A stretch of 64,000 nt of DNA, taken from Luteibacter sp. Sphag1AF. Lineage in GTDB: Bacteria; Pseudomonadota; Gammaproteobacteria; Xanthomonadales; Rhodanobacteraceae. The first letter of the stretch is position 1. Each line of letters opens with the position of its first letter. The stretch is taken from positions 1 to 64,000 of the forward strand of contig NZ_JACHYH010000001.1 in assembly GCF_014192715.1 (NCBI RefSeq), in the 5' to 3' direction. The notes beneath the pieces were generated by a model that searched no databases, was not told where the DNA came from, and saw only the letters and a list, made by a program, of their open reading frames with translations. This document shows, piece after piece, positions 53,046 through 63,968 of this stretch. The position numbers and the translations under genes are program-made.

Positions 53046-53657
53046 TCATAGCAGTGCCTGCAGTTTCGACCACACATTTTCCGCCACCCGTGGCTCGCCC
53101 TGCGCTGTGGGATGAAGGCCGTCTTCCTGCATCACCGCAGGGTTCGTTGCCACGCCATCCAGCAGGAAGGGCAGGAGTGTTGCCTGGTGCCTGGCAGCCG
53201 CATCCGCATACACCTTGCGCAGCCCGTCGCGATACTGCGGGCCGTAGTTGACCGGCAATTCGATACCCAGCAAAAGCACCTTCGCACCGGCCTTCCTGCT
53301 CGCCGAAATCATGGTGTCCAGGTTGTCCGCGAACTGGGTCAGCGACAGCCCTCGCAGCCCGTCGTTGGCGCCCAGCTCGATCACCACGACACCTGGCTTG
53401 TACTTTTCCAGCAGCCCCGCGATGCGGTTGCGGCCGCTCAGCGAGGTCTCCCCGCTGATGCTGGCATTGACGAGCGTCCACGGCGGCACCATCTTCGACG
53501 TGCGCGCTTCCAGCAGATGCACCCATCCGGCCTCCACCGGAATGTTGTGCGCGGCCGACAACGAATCCCCGAGCACCAGCACATTGCGCGGCGAAGGCGC
53601 CGCGGCAATGGCGCTGGTGCACCACAGGACCAGCAACAGGATCAGGCAACGACGCAT
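53046..53657 (-). CDS. tesA: SGNH-type lysophospholipase/arylesterase TesA-like (203 aa)
   Basis: Periplasmic esterase/thioesterase of the SGNH hydrolase family (E. coli TesA, also called ApeA/PldC). Signal peptide [19 protein letters not shown]. Block I VLVLGDSLSAAHNI with the nucleophile Ser, block II NASISGETSLSGR (Gly), block III VVIELGANDGLRG (Asn), block V MQEDGLHPTAQGEPRVAEN with the catalytic Asp and His. Length fits. It is divergent from ybbA and the two ATG codons overlap in CATG (53655-53658), so each gene's control region lies inside the other's 5' coding sequence; the tesA/ybbA neighbourhood also occurs in E. coli. Confidence 0.93.
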   Translation of the reverse strand: MRRCLILLLVLWCTSAIAAAPSPRNVLVLGDSLSAAHNIPVEAGWVHLLEARTSKMVPPWTLVNASISGETSLSGRNRIAGLLEKYKPGVVVIELGANDGLRGLSLTQFADNLDTMISASRKAGAKVLLLGIELPVNYGPQYRDGLRKVYADAAARHQATLLPFLLDGVATNPAVMQEDGLHPTAQGEPRVAENVWSKLQALL

Positions 53658-54342
53658 GAGCGATTCTTCCCGTGTTCTTCTCGAAGTGGTCGATGTTAGC
53701 AAGTCGGTTTCAGGCCCGGAGGGCCGCCTCGATATCCTGACCGGCGTGAACCTCGCGGTGGCCGCCGGCGAAAGCTTCGCCATCGTTGGCGCCTCAGGGT
53801 CTGGCAAGACCACCCTGCTCGGCCTTCTCGCCGGGCTGGACGTACCCACCTCCGGCAGCATCCGGCTGGACGGGGGCGCACTGGAGGCGATGGACGAGGA
53901 AGAGCGCGCCGCCGTGCGCCGCCGCCTCGTGGGCTTCGTGTTCCAGTCCTTCCATCTGCTGCCCGCCCTCACGGCGGAAGAAAACGTCATGTTGCCGCTG
54001 GAGCTGGAAGGCAACGATGACGCCCGAGAACGCGCCCGCGTGGCGCTGGAATCAGTGGGGCTTGGCGGACGACGCCGTCACTATCCCGCGCAGCTGTCCG
54101 GCGGTGAGCAGCAGCGCGTGGCGCTGGCGCGCGCCTTCGTGCATCGACCGCGGGTGCTCTTCGCCGACGAGCCCACCGGCAACCTCGACCAGCACACGGG
54201 TGAGCACGTGGGTGATCTTTTGTTCGAGTTGAACAAGACGCATGCCACCACCCTGATTCTGGTGACTCACGATCCCAAGCTGGCTGCACGCTGTACACGC
54301 AGCGCCGCGCTACATGATGGCCGCCTCGGAGTGGGCGCGTGA
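53656..54342 (+). CDS. ybbA: ABC transporter ATPase YbbA-like (228 aa)
   Basis: ATPase of a LolCDE/MacB-like transporter working with the FtsX-type permease downstream. Walker [22 protein letters not shown]-loop region [20 protein letters not shown], signature [20 protein letters not shown], Walker [21 protein letters not shown], and H-loop [13 protein letters not shown]. It overlaps the permease start (GTGA) and the tesA start (CATG). No periplasmic adaptor gene is next to it, as is usual for the YbbA-YbbP type. Confidence 0.93.
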   Translation: MSDSSRVLLEVVDVSKSVSGPEGRLDILTGVNLAVAAGESFAIVGASGSGKTTLLGLLAGLDVPTSGSIRLDGGALEAMDEEERAAVRRRLVGFVFQSFHLLPALTAEENVMLPLELEGNDDARERARVALESVGLGGRRRHYPAQLSGGEQQRVALARAFVHRPRVLFADEPTGNLDQHTGEHVGDLLFELNKTHATTLILVTHDPKLAARCTRSAALHDGRLGVGA

Positions 54343-56819
54343 ACGTCCTTCGCCTGGCCGTCCGCACGCTGAGGCGCGAATGGCATCTGGTTGAACTCAG
54401 GACGCTGGCCGCGTCGCTGGTGCTGGCGGTGGTGGCGCTCGGCGTGGTCTCCACCTTGTCCACGCGCATCGAGCGGGGCGTGCTGGCCAGTGCTGCCGAA
54501 CTCATTGGTGGCGACATGGGCATCTCTGCGCCTTCGTCGCTGCCTGCCCCGCTGGCCGAGGCCGCACGCAACGATGGCCTGGCGGTCACGCGCGGCGCCA
54601 CCTTTCCCAGCGTGGCGTTCGTCGATCAGCGCAGCCAGCTGGTGGACGTGCTGGCCAGCGACGCGTCGTATCCGTTGCGCGGCACGCTGGAAATCCGTGG
54701 CATCGACGGCAAGGATCGCGTGGCCCATGGCCCGGCCCAGGGCGAGGTGTATCTCGATCATCGCGCGATGGTGGGACTGGGCGTGCAGCCGGGACAGACC
54801 CTGCAACTGGGTGGCCGCGACCTGAAAGTCACGGCGGAACTCATGCGGCTTCCCGATGGCGGCGAACTCTTCGCGCTGGCACCGCGCGCCATGATGAGCC
54901 TGGACGACGCCAACGCCGCCGGCCTGCTGGCCACCGGCAGCCGCGCGCGTCATCGCCTGCTGGTGTCGGGCGCGCCAACGCAGGTAGCGCGCTGGCGCAG
55001 CTTCGTGGAAAGCCAGACGCTTCCGCAGGGCGCCGAACTCATCACGCCGGAGCAGACACAGGAGCGCATGCGCACCGCGTTTGATCGCGCCAGCTCTTTC
55101 CTGCGCCTGACCGCCCTGCTTTCCGCGCTGCTGGCTGGCGTGGCCATTGCGTTGGCGGCGTCGCGCTATGCACGCCGCAAGACGGCTGAAGTGGCGTTGC
55201 TGCGCGCGCTGGGAACCCCACGCCGTCGCGTGGCAGCCCTGCTGGTCACCACACTGGCCGCGCTCGCCCTCCCCGCGGCAGCCATCGGCGTGGCTCTTTC
55301 GCTGGCGCTGGCACAGGGTGCCTGGTACTTCGCCAGCCAGTTGTTTGCAGGCGTACCGACCACGTTGCCGCTGGGCCCGGCATTCGCCGCTGCTGCCGTG
55401 GGGCTGGCCGTACTGGCGGGCTTTGCGTTGCCGCCGCTTGTGCGCCTGGCCGAAGTGCCGCCCGTCGCCGTGTTCCGCGACAGCGTCACACGGCGTGCGC
55501 GCCGGTTTGACGCGCTGTATCTCGTGCCGCTGGTCGTCGCACTGGCGCTCGTGTGGCTGCAAAGCGACTCCGCGCGTCTGGCCGGTATCCTCGCCGTCAG
55601 CCTGAGCGGCGTCGCGCTGGTCGCCGCCGGCCTCAGCGCGTTGCTGCTGTGGGTAGCACGACGCGTGGCGCCTGGCGCGCATCCTGCGTTGCGTCTCGGC
55701 CTTGCGGCGCTGGCGCGTCGCCGTGGCCTCAGCCTGATTCAGGCCACTGCCTTGTCGCTGGGACTGTGTGCGCTGTTGCTGCTGGCCGTCGTTGCCCCCG
55801 CGCTGCTGGACGGCTGGCGGCGCGAGCTGCCCGCCGACACACCGAACTGGTTTGCCCTCAATCTTCAGGACGATCAGCGCCACTCCTTCGAGCAACGCCT
55901 CGGCACACTCGGCGCCAACAAGCTGAACATGTTGCCACTGGCCGTAGGCAAGCTCACCGCGATCAACGGCCGCCCCATCGACCAGCTCACCTTCACCGAT
56001 GAGCGCGCCAGAGAATGGGCGGATCGCCAGTTGCGCCTGTCATGGAGCGGCGATCTGCCGCCATCGAACAAGGTGGTGCAAGGCCAGTGGTCCGGCGCGT
56101 CGCCAGAGGAAGCGGAAGTGTCCATCGACACGTCGTGGCGGGACATGTTCGGTCTGAAGGTCGGAGATCACATGCACTTCGTCATCGGCGAAAGTGATGT
56201 GGAGGCACGCGTGGCCAATGTTCGCCAGGTCGACTGGAGTTCGTTCCGGGTCAACTTCTTCCTGCTGCTGGACCCGAAGCACTCGGCGGATCTGCCACAC
56301 ACGTGGCTGGCCAGCTTTTATCTGTCGCGCGGGCACGCGGACGATCTGGCCCGCCTTTCGCGTGACTACGGCAACCTCAGCCTCATTGATGTCGATGCGC
56401 TGCTCGATCGCGTACGCGAGATTGTTGATCGCGTGGGAACCGCTGTTCGCTGGGTGCTCGGTTTCAGCCTGCTTGCCGGTGCCCTGGTGCTTACCGCTGC
56501 GCTGGCTGCCAGCGCGCAGGAGCGTCGCCACGAAGCCGCACTGCTGCGCACGCTGGGCGCACGTCGCGGTCAGCTGCGCGCGGCGGCGGCATGCGAGTTC
56601 GCGCTACTCGGGCTGGTCGCCGGGCTCACGGCCGCACTGGGTGCGGCCGGTGCCGGATTATGGATAGGCACCGCGATCTTCCGCATCGAAGGCTTCGTGC
56701 CACCCGTGTGGCCACTCATCGGTTCAGCAGCACTCGCCGCGTTCGTCGTGATGCTGATCGGTCTGCTGGGTACGCGCCGCGTGCTGCGCACATCGCCGAT
56801 GGAACTGCTGCGCGAATAG
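54339..56819 (+). CDS. ybbP: FtsX-like ABC transporter permease YbbP-like (826 aa)
   Basis: Large permease with two FtsX-like modules. N-terminal helix (AASLVLAVVALGVVSTL), a long periplasmic loop (LASAAELIGGDMGISA ... LPDGGELFALAPRAMMSLDD), then three helices starting LRLTALLSALLAGVAIALAA and AALLVTTLAALALPAAAIGV, and a second such set near the C-terminus (ALVLTAALAASAQERRHEAA, ALGAAGAGLWIGTAIFRIEG, LIGSAALAAFVVMLIGLL). About ten helices in all. Start: GTG at 54339 overlapping the ybbA stop. Proposed roles include export or extraction of lipids or lipoproteins with YbbA. A REP-like hairpin and two DnaA-box repeats follow. Confidence 0.88.
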   Translation: MNVLRLAVRTLRREWHLVELRTLAASLVLAVVALGVVSTLSTRIERGVLASAAELIGGDMGISAPSSLPAPLAEAARNDGLAVTRGATFPSVAFVDQRSQLVDVLASDASYPLRGTLEIRGIDGKDRVAHGPAQGEVYLDHRAMVGLGVQPGQTLQLGGRDLKVTAELMRLPDGGELFALAPRAMMSLDDANAAGLLATGSRARHRLLVSGAPTQVARWRSFVESQTLPQGAELITPEQTQERMRTAFDRASSFLRLTALLSALLAGVAIALAASRYARRKTAEVALLRALGTPRRRVAALLVTTLAALALPAAAIGVALSLALAQGAWYFASQLFAGVPTTLPLGPAFAAAAVGLAVLAGFALPPLVRLAEVPPVAVFRDSVTRRARRFDALYLVPLVVALALVWLQSDSARLAGILAVSLSGVALVAAGLSALLLWVARRVAPGAHPALRLGLAALARRRGLSLIQATALSLGLCALLLLAVVAPALLDGWRRELPADTPNWFALNLQDDQRHSFEQRLGTLGANKLNMLPLAVGKLTAINGRPIDQLTFTDERAREWADRQLRLSWSGDLPPSNKVVQGQWSGASPEEAEVSIDTSWRDMFGLKVGDHMHFVIGESDVEARVANVRQVDWSSFRVNFFLLLDPKHSADLPHTWLASFYLSRGHADDLARLSRDYGNLSLIDVDALLDRVREIVDRVGTAVRWVLGFSLLAGALVLTAALAASAQERRHEAALLRTLGARRGQLRAAAACEFALLGLVAGLTAALGAAGAGLWIGTAIFRIEGFVPPVWPLIGSAALAAFVVMLIGLLGTRRVLRTSPMELLRE

Positions 56820-56837
56820 GCAAGGCCACTGCTGCCT

Positions 56838-56868
56838 GTGGGAGTGTAGTGAGCCTGCTCACTCCCAC
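56838..56868. repeat. REP-like palindrome after the permease gene
   Basis: GTGGGAGTG / CACTCCCAC (56838-56846, 56860-56868) with AGTGAG...CTCACT nested inside. The GTGGGAG stem is the typical head of bacterial REP elements (compare Pseudomonas REPs with GTGGGAGC). It may end the permease transcript. Confidence 0.6.
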
Positions 56869-56893
56869 CGCAGAGTCACCGTTTCGCGGTTGT

Positions 56894-56989
56894 TTTTTAA
56901 GCAGCGCAACGCAAGTCACTGGCCGCAAAGGCCCCATCGCACTTATCCACATGCTTATGCAGTGACTGTCCACACCTGCTGTGGATAAC
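56894..56989 (+). repeat. Dispersed repeat with DnaA-box motifs, copy C1
   Basis: TTTTTAAGCAGCGCAACGCA head, then CGCAAGTCACTG, perfect TTATCCACA (56943-56951), TGCTTATGCAGTGACTG, TGTCCACA (56967-56974) and the complement TGTGGATAA (56980-56988). It matches copy C2 160 bases downstream nearly base for base across the box region. Confidence 0.85.
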
Positions 56990-57053
56990 CGCGCTTTTCC
57001 ATGGGGGCAAGCTCGTTCTCACCGCAGCAACGTGATGCTCCGTGCGTGGTCGA

Positions 57054-57149
57054 TTTTTAAGCAGCGCAACGCAAGTCACTGCCGGCCAAGGCTGCTTTGC
57101 ACTTATCCACATGCTTATGCAGTGACTGTCCACATGCGCTGTGGATAAC
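57054..57149 (+). repeat. Dispersed repeat with DnaA-box motifs, copy C2
   Basis: Same head and order as C1. Perfect TTATCCACA at 57103-57111, TGTCCACA at 57127-57134, TGTGGATAA at 57140-57148. The 56990-57053 spacer between copies has no gene. The obgE terminator follows immediately. Confidence 0.85.
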
Positions 57150-57158
57150 AATGCACGC

Positions 57159-57196
57159 AAAAAAATCCCGCAGAAGACGCCAGTCTTCTGCGGGAT
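57159..57196 (-). terminator. Strong Rho-independent terminator of obgE
   Basis: ATCCCGCAGAAGAC / GTCTTCTGCGGGAT (57165-57178, 57183-57196) with a GCCA loop; on the minus strand it runs into a T-run (57159-57164 complement). It is right after the obgE stop. Confidence 0.92.
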
Positions 57197-57231
57197 GTTC
57201 TGATTCAAAACAGCGTTGCGTAAAGCGGCGT

Positions 57232-58675
<1,444 letters not shown>

Positions 58676-58695
58676 GACTCATATCCTCCAGCAGA

Positions 58696-59010
58696 TCAGG
58701 CAGTGATGCCAGTGATCTCGATTTCGGTGTAATGCTGACGATGTCCCTGCTGCTTCTTGCTGTGCTTGCGGCGGCGGAACTTGATGATGCGGATCTTATC
58801 CGCGCGACCGTGGTTGCGAATCTTCGCGCTGACGGTGGCACCGGCGACCAGCGGGGCGCCGACGGTGATCGACTCACCTTCGCCAACCAGGAGAACCTGG
58901 TCGAACGTGAACGTGGAATCGACTTCGGCGTTGAGCAGCTCCACGCGCAGGACTTCGCCCTGCATGACGCGATACTGCTTACCGCCAGTCTTGATGACTG
59001 CGTAGCTCAT
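58696..59010 (-). CDS. rplU: 50S ribosomal protein L21 (104 aa)
   Basis: Early 50S assembly protein. [20 protein letters not shown] is the family start, then [20 protein letters not shown] and the C-terminal [20 protein letters not shown] with [10 protein letters not shown]. First gene of the rplU-rpmA-obgE group, with a good promoter 48 to 77 bases upstream. Confidence 0.99.
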   Translation of the reverse strand: MSYAVIKTGGKQYRVMQGEVLRVELLNAEVDSTFTFDQVLLVGEGESITVGAPLVAGATVSAKIRNHGRADKIRIIKFRRRKHSKKQQGHRQHYTEIEITGITA

Positions 59011-59057
59011 GGGATTATCCCTTCTGTAGTTCTTCTTGGGGGTACTGCGAATCGCGA

Positions 59058-59087
59058 ATTATAGCTACCTCGGAAAGGCGAGGTCAA
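59058..59087 (-). promoter_or_regulatory. Sigma-70-type promoter of rplU-rpmA-obgE
   Basis: On the minus strand TTGACC (59087-59082) is followed after 18 bases by a perfect TATAAT (59063-59058). It is placed 48 bases before the rplU start. Confidence 0.85.
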
Positions 59088-59121
59088 ACAGGGGGTTGGG
59101 GGCGCCCAAGGCAGCGGCAGA

Positions 59122-59163
59122 GGGGAAGCCCGGTGGGGCTTCCCTCGGTGAGCCAGATGGCTC
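59122..59163. other. Two adjacent hairpins between rplU promoter and the DUF2059 gene
   Basis: GGGAAGCCC / GGGCTTCCC (59123-59144) and GAGCCA / TGGCTC (59150-59163). They lie after the stop of the minus-strand DUF2059 gene but no T-run follows, so they may be weak terminators. The rest of the gap 59088-59200 shows nothing else. Confidence 0.4.
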
Positions 59164-59200
59164 GCCTTCCCCGGATGAAAAGCTCATCTCGCTGTTTTTG

Positions 59201-59722
59201 TTACTTTTTCTTCGACGGAGCCTTGGCCGGCGCAGCAGCGGGCGCTGCGGCAGGCGCCGTAGCCGGGCACTGCCCCTGAGCGTTCAGGGTGCCCTGGGTG
59301 CGCAACTGGGAAATCATCTGCTCGCCGCGCTCGCGCCCCCAGGCCTGGCCCACGACCATGCCTTCGGACATCGTGGCGGGCATCTGGGTGATGACCTTCT
59401 GGCCCAGCGGCGATTTGTAGAACGTAAGCAGACCGTCGATATCTTCGGCCGTGAAATGCTTCTGGTAGACGGGCACCATGCGGCTGATGAGCTGGTTGGT
59501 GGCGTTGGCGTCAACGAAACCCTGCCAGTAGCTGGCCGGGACGCACGGAAGCGACTTCTGCATGACCGCCGCCATCTGGCCGTTCATCGCACTCAACATG
59601 CGTCCCATGCCCACGGCGTCCATCAACTGGCGAACCTGCTGCTCGCTGGGCGGTGCCGCAAGCGCCTGACCCGCACAACCCGCCAGCGCAAGGCCGACGG
59701 CAATCCCTGTCCACTTCCGCAT
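59201..59722 (-). CDS. DUF2059-type periplasmic protein (173 aa)
   Basis: Uncharacterised family. Signal peptide [20 protein letters not shown] then LAA cleavage. The domain is recognisable: [40 protein letters not shown] and [20 protein letters not shown]. The C-terminus is an Ala/Pro tract ([19 protein letters not shown]), likely flexible and wall- or membrane-near. Start at 59722 follows GAGGAG. It is divergent from an uncharacterised exported protein. Confidence 0.85.
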   Translation of the reverse strand: MRKWTGIAVGLALAGCAGQALAAPPSEQQVRQLMDAVGMGRMLSAMNGQMAAVMQKSLPCVPASYWQGFVDANATNQLISRMVPVYQKHFTAEDIDGLLTFYKSPLGQKVITQMPATMSEGMVVGQAWGRERGEQMISQLRTQGTLNAQGQCPATAPAAAPAAAPAKAPSKKK

Positions 59723-59855
59723 CGCTACGCTCCTCAATGATGATTGACGCGCCCCAGACAGGGCGGCGTTGCATATTAGCCACGAACGACCGGCCCCTGA
59801 ACACCTGGGGTGTTTGCGGCCCACCGCCGCGTCCCTGAAAGGGAACCCTGAGCCC

Positions 59856-60503
59856 ATGCCGTCTGCCCGCCTCCTGCCTCTGGTCTGCCTTATCGGCTGC
59901 GGTTCCACCGCGGCTGCCGATTACCGCGACATGGCTCTGGCGCCCATCTGCGCGGGCATTGCCAAATCCCGCCCGGCCGATCCGGAGCACATCTTTCACC
60001 CCCGTCTGGTGGCCAAACCCAGGGGCGGCCCCATTCCCGCCGACCTGACCATGGAGCTGCACCAGCCCGACGGCCGCACCTCGCCGGTCGTACTGGACGC
60101 CGACCATACGTTCGATCCGCGCTGCGAAGTGGCCGGGATGCCCGAGTCCACCATCCGGATCAACTACCCGAAGTCCCGTCTCGACTTCGACATGACCTTC
60201 CCGGCCCGCGTGCCGCCCGGCACGAGCATGTCCTACGCGACCCTGGCCGAATCCGTGCCGGTGATGATGGAGGCCATCCGCTTGCAGGCGGGCCTGCTGC
60301 GGATCTTCGCGCCCAAGGTGCGCGGACTGAAGCTGATCTTCCCCGGCCCCGGCCAGACGGCCACCATCGACGGGCCGGACGGGCGCAAGACCTACGCGGC
60401 CGACCCGCGCGGCGTGGCCGTCGTTCCCTGGAAACCGGAGTGGGAAAAGGCCCGCGTTACCCTGAGCACGCCCCTGAAAGGACTGACACCAGACCTGCGC
60501 TGA
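59856..60503 (+). CDS. Uncharacterised exported protein (215 aa)
   Basis: The start at 59856 follows AAAGGGA. The N-terminus [20 protein letters not shown] could be a lipobox (LIGC) or an ordinary signal peptide. The mature part has a beta-rich pattern ([60 protein letters not shown]). I recognise something like a DUF2987-type protein but am not sure. It lies between the DUF2059 gene and uvrA; no operon partner is apparent. Confidence 0.6.
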   Translation: MPSARLLPLVCLIGCGSTAAADYRDMALAPICAGIAKSRPADPEHIFHPRLVAKPRGGPIPADLTMELHQPDGRTSPVVLDADHTFDPRCEVAGMPESTIRINYPKSRLDFDMTFPARVPPGTSMSYATLAESVPVMMEAIRLQAGLLRIFAPKVRGLKLIFPGPGQTATIDGPDGRKTYAADPRGVAVVPWKPEWEKARVTLSTPLKGLTPDLR

Positions 60504-60582
60504 ACGCGTGTCAGCAGTCTTGTCCACAGGCCGTCCACGCCCTCTTGCTATAGTCGGCGACTTCCCCCACTTCGCTGCGTAC

Positions 60583-63504
60583 ATGGACACTATTCGCATC
60601 CGCGGCGCTCGCACGCACAATCTCAAGAACATCGACCTGGACCTCCCCCGCGATCGCCTGATCGTGATTACGGGACTATCCGGCTCGGGCAAATCCTCGC
60701 TCGCTTTCGACACGATTTATGCCGAAGGTCAGCGCCGCTACGTCGAATCACTTTCGGCGTACGCGCGACAGTTCCTGTCGATGATGGAAAAGCCCGACGT
60801 CGATCACATTGAAGGCCTTTCGCCGGCCATCTCCATCGAGCAAAAATCCACCTCGCACAATCCGCGCTCCACCGTGGGCACGATTACCGAGATCTACGAT
60901 TACCTGCGCCTGCTGTATGCCCGCGTAGGAACCCCGCGTTGCCCGACCCACGGCATCCCGCTGGAGGCACAGACCATCAGCCAGATGGTCGACCACGCGC
61001 TGGCGCTGGACGCCGACAAGCGCTGGATGCTGCTGGCACCGGTCATCCGTGAGCGCAAGGGCGAGCACGTGCAGGTGTTCGACCAGCTGCGCGCGCAGGG
61101 CTTCGTGCGTGCGCGCGTCGACGGCGTGGTGTACGACCTGGACGCCGTGCCGGCGCTGACGCTGCGCCAGAAACATACAATCGAAGCGGTGATCGACCGC
61201 TTCCGTCCGCGCGAAGACATCAAGCAGCGCCTGGCCGAATCCTTCGAGACCGCCATCCGTCTCGGCGACGGCATTGTGGTGCTGGTGGACATGGACGACG
61301 AGAAGGCAGACGAACAACTGTTCTCGTCGCGCTACTCCTGCCCGATGTGCGACTACTCGCTACCGGAGCTGGAACCGCGCCTGTTCTCGTTCAACTCCCC
61401 CGTGGGCGCCTGCCCCACCTGCGACGGCCTGGGCGTCACCCAGGTGTTCGACGGCGCGCGCGTGGTGGGCCATCCGGAACTCAGCCTGGCTGGCGGCGCC
61501 ATCCGTGGATGGGACCGTCGCAACGCGTACTACTACCAGATGATCGTTTCGCTGGCGAAGCACTACGGCTTCGACCCGGACACGCCGTGGCGCGAGCTGC
61601 CCAAATCCGTGCAGAACGCCGTGCTGCGCGGCTCGGGCAAGGACGTGATTCCGTTCCGCTATGTCACCGAGCGCGGCGGCAAGGTCACCCGCGAGCATCG
61701 CTTCGAAGGCATCCTGGTCAACCTTGAGCGTCGCTACAAGGAAACCGAATCGGCCGCTGTCCGCGAAGAGCTTTCCAAGTACATCGCCGATCATCCCTGC
61801 CCCGATTGCGAAGGCCAGCGACTGAACCCGTCGGCCCGCAACGTGTTTGTGGCTGACCGCGCCATTCCGTCCCTGACCTCGCTGGCCATCGACGACGCGC
61901 TGGGCTTCTTCCAGAAGCTTTCACTGCCAGGCTGGCGCGGCGAGATCGCCGTCAAGATCGTGAAGGAAATCAGCGAACGCCTGACCTTCCTCAACGACGT
62001 GGGCCTGAACTACCTCACCCTGGATCGCCAGGCTGATTCGCTCTCCGGTGGCGAAGCCCAGCGCATCCGCCTGGCCAGCCAGATTGGCGCGGGCCTCGTG
62101 GGCGTGATGTACGTGCTGGACGAGCCGTCCATCGGCCTGCATCAGCGCGACAACGAACGCCTGCTTGGCACCCTCACCCGCCTGCGCGACCTCGGCAACA
62201 CCGTGATCGTGGTGGAACATGACGAGGACGCCATCCGTGCAGCCGACTACGTGCTGGACATCGGTCCCGGCGCGGGCGTGCACGGTGGCGAGATCGTCGG
62301 TCAGGGCACGCTCGACCAGCTGATGAAGTCGCCGCGTTCGGTCACGGCAAAATACCTTTCCGGCGAGCGTGGCATTGCGGTGCCCGAGACGCGCCGCGAA
62401 GCACGCGACGACCAGTGGATCGAACTGAAGGGTGCGTCCGGCAACAACCTGAAGAACGTGGATCTGGCGATTCCCGTGGGCGTGTTCACCTGCATCACTG
62501 GCGTGTCCGGCTCGGGCAAGTCCACCCTCATCAACGACACGCTTTATCGCCTTGCCGCTACCGAACTCAATGGTTCGAGTGAACAGGCCGCGCCGTACGA
62601 ATCGGTGGAAGGCCTGGAACTGTTCGACAAGGTGGTGGACATCGACCAGTCCCCCATCGGCCGCACGCCGCGCTCCAACCCTGCCACGTACACCGGCCTG
62701 TTCACACCATTGCGCGAGCTGTTTGCGCAGGTGCCCGAGTCACGCCAGCGCGGCTACACGCCGGGCCGCTTCAGCTTCAACGTGCGCGGCGGTCGCTGCG
62801 AAGCCTGCGAAGGCGACGGCATGATCAAGGTGGAAATGCACTTCCTCCCCGACGTGTATGTTCCCTGCGACGTGTGCCACGGCAAGCGTTACAACCGTGA
62901 AACGCTGGAAGTGCTCTACAAGGGCCACACCATCGCCGACGTGCTGAACATGACCGTGGAAGATGCCTTCCGCCTGTTCGAGCCGGTGCCGGTCATTGCG
63001 CGAAAACTGGAAACGCTTCGCGCCGTGGGCCTGGATTACATCAAGCTCGGCCAGAGCGCGACCACGCTGTCCGGTGGCGAAGCCCAGCGCGTGAAGCTGT
63101 CCAAGGAACTGTCCAAGCGCGACACCGGCAGCACGCTGTACGTGCTGGACGAGCCGACCACGGGTCTGCATTTCCACGACATCGAACAACTGCTGGCCGT
63201 GCTGCATCAGCTGGTGGATCACGGCAATACCGTGGTCGTCATCGAACACAACCTCGATGTGATCAAGACCGCCGACTGGCTGGTCGACCTTGGCCCCGAA
63301 GGCGGTGCCGGTGGTGGACGCATCCTGGTCAGCGGCACGCCGGAAACCATTGCCGCCACGCCGCAGTCCCATACGGGACGTTTCCTGAAGCCGCATCTGA
63401 AGCCAGCGAAGGCACCTGCCAAAGCGGCTGCCAAAAAGACGGCCGCCAAATCCACCACGAAGCCGGTGGCCAAGACCGCCGCGAAGAAAAAGAAATCCGC
63501 ATGA
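60583..63504 (+). CDS. uvrA: Excinuclease ABC subunit A, UvrA, with Lys/Ala-rich tail (973 aa)
   Basis: Damage-recognition ATPase of nucleotide excision repair. Two ABC modules: first Walker [21 protein letters not shown] (residues about 29-48), second [20 protein letters not shown]; signatures [20 protein letters not shown] and [20 protein letters not shown]. Zinc fingers: [20 protein letters not shown] with CPTCDGLG, and [20 protein letters not shown] with [10 protein letters not shown]. The C-terminal ~35 residues after FLKPHLK are a Lys/Ala/Pro tract ([19 protein letters not shown], then KKKKSA) not found in E. coli UvrA, resembling histone H1-like tails. Start at 60583 gives the normal N-terminus. 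I see no LexA box nearby. Overlaps the thioesterase gene by four bases. Confidence 0.97.
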   Translation: MDTIRIRGARTHNLKNIDLDLPRDRLIVITGLSGSGKSSLAFDTIYAEGQRRYVESLSAYARQFLSMMEKPDVDHIEGLSPAISIEQKSTSHNPRSTVGTITEIYDYLRLLYARVGTPRCPTHGIPLEAQTISQMVDHALALDADKRWMLLAPVIRERKGEHVQVFDQLRAQGFVRARVDGVVYDLDAVPALTLRQKHTIEAVIDRFRPREDIKQRLAESFETAIRLGDGIVVLVDMDDEKADEQLFSSRYSCPMCDYSLPELEPRLFSFNSPVGACPTCDGLGVTQVFDGARVVGHPELSLAGGAIRGWDRRNAYYYQMIVSLAKHYGFDPDTPWRELPKSVQNAVLRGSGKDVIPFRYVTERGGKVTREHRFEGILVNLERRYKETESAAVREELSKYIADHPCPDCEGQRLNPSARNVFVADRAIPSLTSLAIDDALGFFQKLSLPGWRGEIAVKIVKEISERLTFLNDVGLNYLTLDRQADSLSGGEAQRIRLASQIGAGLVGVMYVLDEPSIGLHQRDNERLLGTLTRLRDLGNTVIVVEHDEDAIRAADYVLDIGPGAGVHGGEIVGQGTLDQLMKSPRSVTAKYLSGERGIAVPETRREARDDQWIELKGASGNNLKNVDLAIPVGVFTCITGVSGSGKSTLINDTLYRLAATELNGSSEQAAPYESVEGLELFDKVVDIDQSPIGRTPRSNPATYTGLFTPLRELFAQVPESRQRGYTPGRFSFNVRGGRCEACEGDGMIKVEMHFLPDVYVPCDVCHGKRYNRETLEVLYKGHTIADVLNMTVEDAFRLFEPVPVIARKLETLRAVGLDYIKLGQSATTLSGGEAQRVKLSKELSKRDTGSTLYVLDEPTTGLHFHDIEQLLAVLHQLVDHGNTVVVIEHNLDVIKTADWLVDLGPEGGAGGGRILVSGTPETIAATPQSHTGRFLKPHLKPAKAPAKAAAKKTAAKSTTKPVAKTAAKKKKSA

Positions 63505-63935
63505 CGACCGAAGCCAGCAAGACGCCCTCGCCCTCGCCGCTGCTGATCGCCCCCATTGCGGTGCGCTGGCGCGATCTGGACGCCTATAACCATGTCAACA
63601 ATTCCAACTACCTCACCTACCTGGAAGAAGCTCGTCTGCAATGGCTGCTGACGCTGGACGGTGAGTGGTACTCGGCCGAATGCGCACCCGTGATGGCGGC
63701 CAGCCAGCTCAACTACCGCATGCCCATCGAGTGGCCGGCGCAGATCGACGTGGAGCTTTTCTGCGAGCGCGTCGGCACCAGCTCGATGACCGTGGGACAT
63801 CGCATGGTCGCGCGCGATGACGCCACGCGCATCCACTGCGATGGCAACGTCACGGTGGTGTGGGTCAATCCGAAAACCGGTCGTCCGGTCCCGCTGCCCG
63901 ACGCCGTGCGCAACGCCGTCACCGCGGCGGCCTGA
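63501..63935 (+). CDS. Acyl-CoA thioesterase, YbgC/4HBT-type hot-dog protein (144 aa)
   Basis: Small hot-dog-fold thioesterase. The N-terminal motif [20 protein letters not shown] then LEEARLQWL contains the catalytic Asp of the YbgC/4HBT group (in xxDxDxxxHVNN). Other elements: [20 protein letters not shown] and [20 protein letters not shown] and [20 protein letters not shown]. Its start overlaps the uvrA stop (ATGA). The Tol-Pal linked YbgC is a relative, but tol genes are not visible here, so this is probably a stand-alone acyl-CoA thioesterase. Confidence 0.88.
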   Translation: MTTEASKTPSPSPLLIAPIAVRWRDLDAYNHVNNSNYLTYLEEARLQWLLTLDGEWYSAECAPVMAASQLNYRMPIEWPAQIDVELFCERVGTSSMTVGHRMVARDDATRIHCDGNVTVVWVNPKTGRPVPLPDAVRNAVTAAA

Positions 63936-63943
63936 GCCTTCCC

Positions 63944-63968
63944 GAGCCCGCCGCCAGCCGGTGGGCTC
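63944..63968 (+). terminator. Hairpin after the thioesterase gene
   Basis: GAGCCCGCC / GGTGGGCTC (one G-T pair) with a seven-base loop, ten bases after the stop. No T-run follows, so it is a weak terminator candidate. Confidence 0.4.

Noticed and set aside
56894-57149. CRISPR array
   Set aside because: Only two copies per locus, spaced by 64 bases, each with internal inverted boxes; no repeat-spacer rhythm and no cas genes.
60510-60582. LexA (SOS) box upstream of uvrA
   Set aside because: No CTGT-N8-ACAG-like palindrome found; the TTGTCCACA there is only a one-mismatch DnaA box, and the -35/-10 spacing is poor.
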